A DNA stretch of 64,000 nt from Actinacidiphila cocklensis (lineage in GTDB: Bacteria; Actinomycetota; Actinomycetes; Streptomycetales; Streptomycetaceae). The notes under the pieces are model-generated. The model was given only the letters and a program-made list of their open reading frames with translations, had not been told where the DNA came from and did no database searches. The stretch's first letter is position 1; the number at the start of each line of letters is the position of its first letter. Location: contig NZ_CAJSLV010000057.1 in NCBI RefSeq assembly GCF_907177275.1, positions 58,676-122,675 of the forward strand, given 5' to 3'. Of this stretch, positions 57,565 to 64,000 are shown in pieces. Made by a program: the position numbers and the translations under genes.

Positions 57565-58346
57565 AATGCCTGGTGGGCCTGGCCGAGTGGCGGCTGGCCG
57601 CGGCGGGACCCGAAGCGCTGCGGCTGGCACGTGCTGTCGGCGCCGACGGCGTGCAGGTCGACCTCGGGGGGCCGGGACGCGGCGAGTGGCTCGACGCGCC
57701 CGGGCGGATCGGCGCGCTGCGCGCGGCGGCGGAGTCGACCGGTGTGCGGCTGCTCGCGGTGGCGGGCAACCACCTCAACGACGTCGGCCTGATGTCACCG
57801 CGGGCACGCCCGGTACTGGAACGGCTGCTCGACGCCGCCGGTGCGCTCGCGGTACCGCTGGTGTTCGTGCCGAGCTTCCGGCGCAGCGCCATCGACGGTC
57901 CTGAGGCGTTCGACCGCACCGTCGAAGTGCTGCGGTGGGCGGCCGGACAAGCCGAAGCGCGGGGTCTGGCGCTGGCCAGCGAGAACGTCCTCACCGGCGG
58001 ACAGGCGCGCCTGCTGGCCGAGCGGATCGGCTCCCCGGCCTTCCGCCTGGTGCTCGACACCTTCAACCCGGTCGCGGCCGGGCTGTCCTGCGCGGCGCTC
58101 GTCGCCGAGCTGAGCGACCTGCTCACCGACCAGGTCCACCTCAAGGACGGGCCGCCGGCCGTCGGCCCCACGCCGCTGCTGGGGACGGGGACGGGCCGGC
58201 TCGACGACACGCTCGGGGCGCTGGGCAATCACCGGGTGCCGGTACGCGCCCTGGTGCTGGAGAACGACTACCGTGACGGCGACCGCGAGCGGCTCGTCGC
58301 CGATCTGGCCTGGGCACGCAGGTATGCGGCGGGATTCCGCGGCTGA
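57561..58346 (+). CDS. TIM-barrel sugar phosphate isomerase/epimerase
   Basis: 261 residues from the GTG overlapping the SDR stop. The xylose-isomerase-like AP2 barrel is seen in GADGVQVDLGGPG, LLAVAGNHLN, LALASENVLTG, FRLVLDTFNPV and DQVHLKDG, which place metal-binding Glu, Asp, His and Glu at strand ends. This fold epimerises or isomerises sugars and inositols (for example IolE/IolI). In the operon it is the best candidate for the C2 epimerase that converts the 2-epi-5-epi-valiolone series, a step done by a VOC protein (ValD) in validamycin. Last gene; 26 bp separate it from the tRNA. Confidence 0.87.
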   Translation: MKCLVGLAEWRLAAAGPEALRLARAVGADGVQVDLGGPGRGEWLDAPGRIGALRAAAESTGVRLLAVAGNHLNDVGLMSPRARPVLERLLDAAGALAVPLVFVPSFRRSAIDGPEAFDRTVEVLRWAAGQAEARGLALASENVLTGGQARLLAERIGSPAFRLVLDTFNPVAAGLSCAALVAELSDLLTDQVHLKDGPPAVGPTPLLGTGTGRLDDTLGALGNHRVPVRALVLENDYRDGDRERLVADLAWARRYAAGFRG

Positions 58347-58371
58347 AAAGACCTGCCATGCGGAGAAAAAG

Positions 58372-58456
58372 TGTCCGAGGGGGGACTTGAACCCCCACGC
58401 CCGATAAAGGGCACTAGCACCTCAAGCTAGCGCGTCTGCCATTCCGCCACCCGGAC
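58372..58456 (-). tRNA. tRNA-Leu (anticodon GAG)
   Basis: Read on the minus strand, the 85-nt class II tRNA starts GTCCGGG and ends CTCGGAC plus discriminator A. The seven acceptor pairs include one G-T. The anticodon arm CTAGC-TTGAGGT-GCTAG gives GAG, whose complement is at 58421-58423. The T arm has GGTTCAAGTCC. A long variable arm is present, CCA is not encoded, and a run of five T follows on the minus strand. Its 3' end faces the cyclitol operon. Confidence 0.95.
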
Positions 58457-58642
58457 GGGTGTGACGACACGGCCTCTCGGCCGTGGCGACGGGGTAAACC
58501 ATAGCAAAGATCGGGGGTGCCGATCACCGCGAGCCCGGGGAGCGGGCCGGGTGAGCCTTGGGGGTCGCGGGGGGTGCGTAGCAGGATGGGGGGGCATCCG
58601 GCGCGTGCGGCGGGCGGGTGGTCGACGAGGAGGAGAGACAGC

Positions 58643-59992
58643 GTGAGCGAGTCCAGGCCCGGTAGTGCGGGCAGCGGATCAGTCACCGGTCCGATCAGCG
58701 GCGAGGACGAGGTCGTCGACCTGTGCAGTGAGCTGATCAGGATCGACAGCAGCAACTACGGGGACCACTCGGGGCCGGGGGAGCGGGCGGCGGCCGAGTA
58801 CGTGGCGGAGAAGCTCGCGGAGGTGGGGCTGGCACCGCAGATCTTCGAGTCGCACCCGGGCCGCGCCTCCGTGGTGGCCCGGGTCGAGGGCGTGGACCGG
58901 TCCCGGCCCGCGCTGCTGATCCACGGGCACACCGACGTCGTCCCGGCCAACGCCGACGACTGGACCGTGCACCCCTTCTCCGGCGAGGTCGCCGACGGGT
59001 GCGTGTGGGGCCGGGGCGCGGTCGACATGAAGGACATGGACGCGATGACGCTGGCGGTGATCCGCGACCGGCTGCGCAGCGGCCGCAAGCCGCCGCGCGA
59101 CATCGTGCTCGCCTTCCTCGCCGACGAGGAGGCCGGCGGCACCTACGGCGCCCGGTACCTGGTCGACAAGCACCCGGGCCTGTTCGAGGGCGTGAACGAG
59201 GCGATCGGCGAGGTCGGCGGCTTCTCCTTCACCGTCAACGACGACCTGCGGCTCTACCTGATCGAGACCGCGGAGAAGGGCATGCACTGGATGCGGCTCA
59301 CCGTGGACGGCACGGCGGGCCACGGGTCGATGACCAACAAGGACAACGCGATCACCGAGCTGTGCGAGGCGGTCGGCCGGCTCGGCAGGCACGAGTTCCC
59401 GGTCCGCGTCACCAAGTCCGTGCGCGGCTTCCTCGACGAGCTGTCCGACGCGCTCGGCACCGAACTCGACCCCGAGGACATGGAGTCGACGCTCGCCAAG
59501 CTCGGCGGCATCGCCAAGATGATCGGCACCACCCTGCGCAACTCGGCCGCCCCGACGATGCTCGGCGCCGGCTACAAGGTCAACGTCATCCCCGGGCAGG
59601 CCACCGCCCACGTCGACGGCCGCTTCCTGCCCGGCTACGAGGAGGAGTTCCTCGCCGACCTCGACCGCATCCTCGGGCCGCGGGTCAAGCGCGAGTCCCT
59701 GCACAGCGACAAGGCCGTCGAGACCGACTTCGACGGCGCCCTGGTCGACGCGATGCAGGCCGCCCTGGTCGCCGAGGACCCGGGCGCGCGGGCGGTGCCG
59801 TACATGCTCTCCGGCGGCACCGACGCCAAGTCCTTCGACGACCTGGGCATCCGCTGCTTCGGCTTCGCGCCGCTGCGGCTGCCGCCCGAGCTGGACTTCG
59901 CCGGGATGTTCCACGGCGTGGACGAGCGGGTGCCGGTCGACGGACTGCGGTTCGGCGTCCGGGTGCTGGACCGCTTCATCGAACACAGCTGA
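58643..59992 (+). CDS. M20-family metallopeptidase/deacylase
   Basis: 449 residues from a GTG with GGAGGAGAG upstream. The di-zinc residues are visible: His/Asp in LLIHGHTDVVPA, bridging Asp in WGRGAVDMKD, catalytic Glu pair in FLADEEAGG, later Asp/His in the dimerisation-flanked C-terminal half (VDGRFLPGYEEEF, GMFHGVDERVP). The family includes aminoacylases, succinyl-diaminopimelate desuccinylase and dipeptidases. I cannot assign a substrate. This gene is widely conserved in Streptomyces next to chaplins and resembles core genome rather than an accessory island. Confidence 0.92.
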   Translation: MSESRPGSAGSGSVTGPISGEDEVVDLCSELIRIDSSNYGDHSGPGERAAAEYVAEKLAEVGLAPQIFESHPGRASVVARVEGVDRSRPALLIHGHTDVVPANADDWTVHPFSGEVADGCVWGRGAVDMKDMDAMTLAVIRDRLRSGRKPPRDIVLAFLADEEAGGTYGARYLVDKHPGLFEGVNEAIGEVGGFSFTVNDDLRLYLIETAEKGMHWMRLTVDGTAGHGSMTNKDNAITELCEAVGRLGRHEFPVRVTKSVRGFLDELSDALGTELDPEDMESTLAKLGGIAKMIGTTLRNSAAPTMLGAGYKVNVIPGQATAHVDGRFLPGYEEEFLADLDRILGPRVKRESLHSDKAVETDFDGALVDAMQAALVAEDPGARAVPYMLSGGTDAKSFDDLGIRCFGFAPLRLPPELDFAGMFHGVDERVPVDGLRFGVRVLDRFIEHS

Positions 59993-60008
59993 GCCGTCGC
60001 TCGCGTGT

Positions 60009-60042
60009 ACCCGTACCGGTGGTCTCCTTCGCCGGTACGGGT
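60009..60042 (+). terminator. Terminator after the M20 peptidase
   Basis: An 11-bp perfect stem (60009-60019 with 60032-60042) and 12-base loop, 17 bases past the stop codon. Confidence 0.75.
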
Positions 60043-60138
60043 GATCTGCCCGATGCTTTCGTAGCTCTATTCCTCAGGGGGTCGTTACGACGGTGTGGTC
60101 CGCAGGCTGGGCTGCATTCGTCCATGAGGGAGAAGAGA

Positions 60139-60372
60139 ATGATCAAGAAGGTCGTCGCCGCCGCGGTCGCCACGGGCGGTCTCGTGCTCGCGGGTGCGGG
60201 CATGGCTGCCGCCGACTCCGGAGCCCAGGGCGCCGCGGTGCAGTCCCCCGGCGTGCTGTCGGGCAACGTCGTCGAGGTCCCCGTGCACATCCCGGTGAAC
60301 CTCTGCGGAGACACCGTCGACGTGATCGGGCTGCTCAACCCCGTCTTCGGTAGCGCCTGCGTCAACGATTAG
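60139..60372 (+). CDS. Short chaplin
   Basis: 77 residues from the ATG behind GGGAGAAG; the ATG 15 bases upstream lacks a site. The Sec signal (KKVVAAAVATGGLVLAGAGMAAA) is followed by one chaplin domain with [30 protein letters not shown] and the two cysteines C56 and C74. Short chaplins (ChpD-H type) assemble into the amyloid-like hydrophobic sheath of aerial hyphae and spores. Length and domain match that group. Its presence beside a long chaplin strongly indicates Streptomyces. Confidence 0.95.
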   Translation: MIKKVVAAAVATGGLVLAGAGMAAADSGAQGAAVQSPGVLSGNVVEVPVHIPVNLCGDTVDVIGLLNPVFGSACVND

Positions 60373-60414
60373 TCCCGCCGCGGCCGCGCCACCTCGCGCG
60401 GCCCGCACCGGATC

Positions 60415-60447
60415 GGCCCCGGACGCAGCCAGCTGCGTGCCGGGGCC
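60415..60447 (+). terminator. Hairpin after the short chaplin
   Basis: GGCCCCGG-ACGCAG (60415-60428) pairs with CTGCGT-G-CCGGGGCC (60433-60447): 14 bp with one bulged G at 60439 and a 4-base loop. Confidence 0.7.
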
Positions 60448-60502
60448 GCTCGCCGTTTCCAGGGAAAGTCCCTGAACGCAGCGGAAGGATAGGGGTAGCA
60501 AA

Positions 60503-61291
60503 ATGCGACAGGTCGCAACCAAGGGCCTGCTCACCGTGGTCGCCACCGGCGGGGTCATCGCCGCGACCGGTGGTCTGGCGCACGCCGACGCGGGCGCCTA
60601 CGGAACGGCCGCGGACTCACCGGGCGTACTGGCCGGCAACGCGGTCCAGGCGCCGGTGCACGTTCCGGTCAACCTGTGCGGCGACACCATCGACGTGGTG
60701 GGCCTGCTGAACCCGGCGTTCGGCAGCCACTGCGGCAACGTCTCCGCCCACCCGGGCGGCGGCTCCACCGCCCGCGGCGGCACCCACGGCTCTCCGGGCG
60801 TGGGCTCGGGCAACGCGGTGCAGGCGCCGGTGGACGTCCCGCTCAACCTGTGCGGCGACGGCGTGTCCGTGATCGGCCTGCTGAACCCGGTCTTCGGGGA
60901 CAGCTGCGAGAACGCCGAGACTCCGCCCGGCAACCCGGGCACACCCGGCACCCCGCGGACACCCGGCCGGCCGGGAACGCCCGGCACCCCCGGTACGCCT
61001 GGGAACCCCGGCACTCCGGGCACCCCCGGTACGCCTGGGACTCCCGGCAACCCGGGCACACCCGGCACCCCCGGTACCCCGAGCACGCCGGTGACCCCGA
61101 GCACGCCGGGCAACCCCGGGACGCCCGGCACCCCGTACACCCCGGTGTCGCACCGCACCCCCGCGGTACCCGGCACCGGGACCCTCGCGCACACCGGCGC
61201 CGACGGCATGGCCGTGAGCGCCTTCGCCGCCGGTGCGCTGCTGCTCGGCGGTGCCCTGCTCTACCGCCGCGGACGCGGCGTCCGGAGCTGA
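60503..61291 (+). CDS. Long chaplin with collagen-like linker and sortase signal
   Basis: 262 residues. A Sec signal (about 1-28) precedes two chaplin domains with cysteines C59/C77 and C117/C135. A linker (about 141-213) consists almost only of Pro-Gly-Thr/Asn triplets. The C-terminus has LAHTG at 228-232, a membrane helix (about 236-254) and RRGRGVRS, the cell-wall sorting signal used by class E sortases (LAXTG). ChpA-C of S. coelicolor share two chaplin domains and sorting, but the collagen-like linker is unusual to my knowledge. It should anchor other chaplins to the wall. Confidence 0.94.
   Translation: MRQVATKGLLTVVATGGVIAATGGLAHADAGAYGTAADSPGVLAGNAVQAPVHVPVNLCGDTIDVVGLLNPAFGSHCGNVSAHPGGGSTARGGTHGSPGVGSGNAVQAPVDVPLNLCGDGVSVIGLLNPVFGDSCENAETPPGNPGTPGTPRTPGRPGTPGTPGTPGNPGTPGTPGTPGTPGNPGTPGTPGTPSTPVTPSTPGNPGTPGTPYTPVSHRTPAVPGTGTLAHTGADGMAVSAFAAGALLLGGALLYRRGRGVRS
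60941..61143 (+). repeat. Tandem repeat coding for Pro-Gly-Thr triplets
   Basis: A 9-base CCGGGCACC-like unit reiterates with a higher-order 36-bp period. GGCACCCCCGGTACGCCTGG occurs at 60983 and again at 61019. Expected to vary in copy number between strains and to be error-prone in assembly. Confidence 0.85.
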
Positions 61292-61307
61292 ACCGGAGCG
61301 GGTCACC

Positions 61308-61496
61308 TCACCAGGTGGCCCGCACCTGACGGATGATCCGGCGCCGCAGGCGCACGCGTCTGCTCCCGTCGGGATACAGGCGGAGCCGGTCGACCTCCCA
61401 GTGCCCGTACTCCGCCTCGTCGGTCAGCAACCGTGCCGCGTCCTTGCGCGAGACCCCACGCGGCACGTACATCTCTCTGAATTCGTATTCCGGCAT
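61308..61496 (-). CDS. DUF5703-family small protein
   Basis: 62 residues: the MPEYEFREMYVPRGVSRKDA start, the EYGHWEVDRLRLYPDGS middle and the strongly basic RRVRLRRRIIRQVRATW tail are the DUF5703 pattern conserved through actinomycetes. Function is unknown; the tail could bind nucleic acid. It is convergent with the long chaplin (16 bp between stops) and divergent from the hypothetical gene at 61544. Confidence 0.9.
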   Translation of the reverse strand: MPEYEFREMYVPRGVSRKDAARLLTDEAEYGHWEVDRLRLYPDGSRRVRLRRRIIRQVRATW

Positions 61497-61543
61497 CGCA
61501 TCTATTGTGCAAGCAACGCCCCGGTGCGGATAGCGTCTCCCTC

Positions 61544-62152
61544 ATGTCTGATGACGTGCAGCCCACGGCGGCCGAAGTCCGTGCCGCAGTCGAGGCGGTC
61601 AAGGCCGCGCTCGACCGGCATCTCGATGCGATCGAGAAGCGCAGCGGCGAGGACGACCCCGCCGTTCACCAGGCGTTCGAGGCGCTTGCCGCGGCCGCCG
61701 AGTCGTACGACGAGATGTTGTACGAGGCCTACGACGAGGTGACTCCGCTCGAAGTGCCCAGCGGCGGCTCGCTGCCGGAGTACGAGGGTCCCGAGGAGCC
61801 GGAGGCGATCAGCGTGCTGATCCGCCGCGACTACACGATCGTGGCGCCCGACCGGCTCTTCTCGCAGGCCAGGCATGCGAGCGAGGACACCGACGGGTCG
61901 GCGACCGCAACGGTCAACGCGGCGCTCGGGGTGATCTTCGGGGAGTACGAGCCCGATGAGATCGCCCAGCGGCACAAGGACTTCGGCTTCGAGGAGGGCG
62001 ACTCCACGGTGTGGGTCTCCGCCGCCGAGCCGCCCGAGCCGGGGGAGTGGCTGGAGGCCCCCTTCGACCAGGCGGACCCGCACCTGGTGGTGTGCCGCTT
62101 CGACGTCAGCGCGGTCTTCGACGACGAGCTGAGCGCGCTCGACCTCGACTGA
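61544..62152 (+). CDS. Conserved actinobacterial hypothetical protein
   Basis: 202 residues from the second possible ATG, 39 bases into the open frame. The N-terminal 70 residues are an amphipathic helix pair (TAAEVRAAVEAVKAALDRHLDAIEKR). The middle is acidic with PEYEGPEEPEAISVLIRRDYTIVAP. The end is very acidic (CRFDVSAVFDDELSALDLD). No catalytic motif, signal or membrane segment is seen. I recognise no named family. Codon use is normal for the genome, supporting a real gene. Confidence 0.8.
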   Translation: MSDDVQPTAAEVRAAVEAVKAALDRHLDAIEKRSGEDDPAVHQAFEALAAAAESYDEMLYEAYDEVTPLEVPSGGSLPEYEGPEEPEAISVLIRRDYTIVAPDRLFSQARHASEDTDGSATATVNAALGVIFGEYEPDEIAQRHKDFGFEEGDSTVWVSAAEPPEPGEWLEAPFDQADPHLVVCRFDVSAVFDDELSALDLD

Positions 62153-62161
62153 GCACCCGCC

Positions 62162-62187
62162 GGCCCCGGGGATCTCCCCCCGGGGCC
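62162..62187. terminator. Bidirectional hairpin between convergent genes
   Basis: A 10-bp perfect stem (62162-62171 with 62178-62187) and 6-base loop, in the 40-bp gap between the hypothetical gene and the RecD-like gene. Confidence 0.75.
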
Positions 62188-62192
62188 TCAGC

Positions 62193-64000
62193 TCACCCCT
62201 GGGCCGTCAACTCGCGCAGTACCGCCGCCAGCCGGGTCGTGCGCTCCGCCGCCGGCGGTCCCGCCACGGCCTGGGTCAGGTGCTGGTCCGCGCCCTGCAC
62301 CACCGAGAGGTGGCGCTCGCCGCGGCCGAAGGCGGTGTAGACCCAGGAGCGGGTCAGCAGCGGCCCCGCGTCGCCGGGGACGACCACCACCGCGGCGGGC
62401 CAGCGCATGCCGGCCGCCTGATGGCCGGTCACGGCCCACCCGTGCCGTACGGTCGCCGCCACGTCCTCCCGCGGTACCAGCACGGGACCCTGCTCGCACT
62501 CCAGCCGCAGGCCGTCCGGCTCGGCGCCGGTCACCGTGCCCGGCAGCGTACGGCCGGGTACGGGGACGTGTACGACCCGGTCGCCCGGGTCGAAGCCGCC
62601 GAAGCGGCCAGGACCCGGGTTGAGGCGCTCCTTGAGCGCGGCGTTGAGCGCCCGGGTGCCGACCGGGCCGCCGTGCCCGGTGGTGACCACCTGGACCTGC
62701 GCCCCCTCGACGCCGAAGGCCCGCGGCACCGAGTCGGCGACCAGCTGGACCGTACGGTGCACGGCCTCGCGCGGATCGCGTACCGGTACCACCACGACCT
62801 CCTTGTCCGGCGCCTCCACGGCGGTCAGCTCGCCCTCGCCGACGCAGGACACCAGCTCGCCGATCGGCCCCGGGTCCGGCGTGCGGGACACCACCCGCGG
62901 GCAGACCCGGGCCGCGAGCAGGTCGGCGAACACCCGGCCGGCGCCCGCGGACCACAGCGCGTGCGGGTCGCCGCTGAGCACCAGCCGGGCGCCGTCGGGG
63001 ACCGACTCCACGAGGGTGGTGGCCTCCTCGACGGACAGCTGCGGCGCGTCGAGAACGGCCAGCAGGTCGAGGTCCAGGCTGCCGTCCGCGGCCCGGCCGG
63101 GACCTCCGGCTCCCGAGAGCAGGCCGTCCACGGTCACCGCCGCGTCCTCGCCCACCGCGGCGGCGAGCCTGCGGCGGCCGTTCTCGGTGTACGCGGCGGC
63201 GTACGCCCGCAGGCCGGCGGCGCGGGCGGCGGCCACCAGGGCGGCGGGCTCCGCGCGGGCCGCCTCGCCGCCGGAGTGCACGACCAGGCCGCTGCCGGCC
63301 GCGGCCTTGATCAGCTCGGCGGCCGACGGCGTCGGGGCCGCGGCCCGCGCCCAGTCCGGCTCGCCCCCGTCCCCGTCCCCGGGCTCGCCTTCGAAGGACC
63401 GCAGCAGGCGGAAGAAGCCCTCCGCGAGGCTCTCCTCGGCCATCGCGTAGCGGTCCAGGCCGAGCAGCAGCGGGACGTCCTCGTCGCCCGCTTCCTCCTC
63501 GTCGTCCCCGCCCTCGCGGAAGACCAGCACCTGGCCGTCGGTGACGGCCGCGCCGACCGCGGCCTCGGGATCGGGCAGCGCGTGCCCGCGCAGGGCGGCG
63601 TGCAGGTCGGCCGGCGGCAGCGCGGTGTGGCCGCGCAGGGCCGCGTCCTCCAGCACCCGGGCGACCAGCGCCCGCGCCCGCCGCTCGTCCCCCGGCCCGC
63701 ACGCACCGCCGAGCAGGCCGCGCGCGAACGCGTCCCCCTGCTCCACCCGCACCCCGCCGACCCCGAGCAGCAGCCACGGGTCCTCCCGCAACTCGGCCGC
63801 GGCCCGCTCCCCGAGCACCCGCACCACATCCCCGGCCAACTCGCCCGGCGCCCCGCCCTCGACCAGCACCCGCGCGGCCGCGGCCACGGCCTCCGCGTCC
63901 ACGACGACCTGCGTGCGCGATGCCTGCCCGCCTGCGGCGGCCTCGGACAGGCGGGCGCCCGGCGGCCGGGCGGCCTCGCCTGCGGGGCACTGGGGTGCGT
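62193..64000 (-). CDS. RecD-like helicase-superfamily protein with eroded ATPase motifs (5' end beyond window)
   Basis: The frame stays open to the window edge; an internal GTG at 63902 is not necessarily the start. The C-terminal part has the RecD2/TraA layout: a helix-hairpin-helix-like N-terminal region, a split RecA core, the RFGGFDPGDRVVHVPVP SH3-like segment and a UvrD-C-like GHQAAGMRWPAAVVVV ... VYTAFGRGE block. The P-loop region reads GLVVHSGGEAARAEP instead of a GxxGxGKT motif, and the DEAQ motif is LDAPQL. It is therefore unlikely to hydrolyse ATP in the usual way. Role unknown; possibly a structural paralogue. Confidence 0.8.
   Translation of the reverse strand, partial: APQCPAGEAARPPGARLSEAAAGGQASRTQVVVDAEAVAAAARVLVEGGAPGELAGDVVRVLGERAAAELREDPWLLLGVGGVRVEQGDAFARGLLGGACGPGDERRARALVARVLEDAALRGHTALPPADLHAALRGHALPDPEAAVGAAVTDGQVLVFREGGDDEEEAGDEDVPLLLGLDRYAMAEESLAEGFFRLLRSFEGEPGDGDGGEPDWARAAAPTPSAAELIKAAAGSGLVVHSGGEAARAEPAALVAAARAAGLRAYAAAYTENGRRRLAAAVGEDAAVTVDGLLSGAGGPGRAADGSLDLDLLAVLDAPQLSVEEATTLVESVPDGARLVLSGDPHALWSAGAGRVFADLLAARVCPRVVSRTPDPGPIGELVSCVGEGELTAVEAPDKEVVVVPVRDPREAVHRTVQLVADSVPRAFGVEGAQVQVVTTGHGGPVGTRALNAALKERLNPGPGRFGGFDPGDRVVHVPVPGRTLPGTVTGAEPDGLRLECEQGPVLVPREDVAATVRHGWAVTGHQAAGMRWPAAVVVVPGDAGPLLTRSWVYTAFGRGERHLSVVQGADQHLTQAVAGPPAAERTTRLAAVLRELTAQG

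Noticed and set aside
60941..61143. CRISPR or non-coding tandem repeat
   Set aside because: The repeat stays in frame within a chaplin gene and codes for Pro-Gly-Thr triplets. There are no unique spacers.

Overview
The window is very GC-rich (roughly 70 percent or more by eye) and reads as a Streptomyces chromosome or that of a close Streptomycetaceae relative. The support is chaplins, a complete GlgE-type alpha-glucan operon, a SARP regulator, an XRE(DUF5753)/DUF397 pair, frequent GTG/TTG starts with GTGA/ATGA overlaps, and TTA (bldA-type) codons confined to a few genes. About 50 protein genes and one tRNA are supported; the first and last genes run off the window.

Region 1 (1-12,330) is a probable small-molecule redox locus whose beginning lies upstream. 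It holds a GMC oxidoreductase, a VOC protein, a divergent aldo/keto reductase, a SnoaL-like protein, a catalytically degenerate IS701-type DDE protein, two F420-NADP-reductase-like proteins, a DHA2 exporter, a carboxymuconolactone-decarboxylase-like protein, a PPOX-class F420-dependent protein, and a benzoylformate-decarboxylase-like ThDP enzyme flanked by two different DJ-1/PfpI proteins. I do not recognise the product. Region 2 (12,409-18,231) is glgE-pep2-glgB, the maltosyl-phosphate route to alpha-glucan, without treS. Region 3 (18,259-30,019) carries an HTH-TPR regulator, a betaine-type ABC importer with CBS domains, a lone class I terpene cyclase divergent from a large ATPase regulator, a PF04672 methyltransferase and the XRE/DUF397 pair.

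Region 4 (30,459-42,998) is mixed metabolism: a Tat-exported GH35 beta-galactosidase, a DUF642-like protein, fumarylacetoacetase, an odd zinc-ribbon SDR, SRPBCC and VOC proteins, a LacI regulator, a Tat-exported multicopper oxidase behind a promoter/operator dyad, and a zinc alcohol dehydrogenase. Region 5 (43,022-58,346) is the most interesting. A LacI regulator, DHA2 exporter and TTA-containing SARP on the minus strand face a nine-gene plus-strand operon, eight of whose genes are overlapped or nearly so. The operon encodes a 2-epi-5-epi-valiolone-synthase-like cyclase, a ValB/GlgC-like nucleotidyltransferase, a HAD phosphatase, a GT-B (pseudo)glycosyltransferase, a nucleotide-sugar-type dehydrogenase, a ROK kinase, an MDR lacking the structural zinc site, an SDR and a TIM-barrel epimerase. 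This is a C7-cyclitol pathway resembling those for validamycin and acarbose, but no aminotransferase is present. It ends at the 3' end of a tRNA-Leu(GAG) gene.

Region 6 (58,372-64,000) looks like core chromosome: tRNA-Leu, an M20 peptidase, a short chaplin, a long chaplin with a collagen-like (Pro-Gly-Thr) linker and a LAHTG sortase signal, DUF5703, a conserved hypothetical protein and a RecD-like protein with eroded ATPase motifs.
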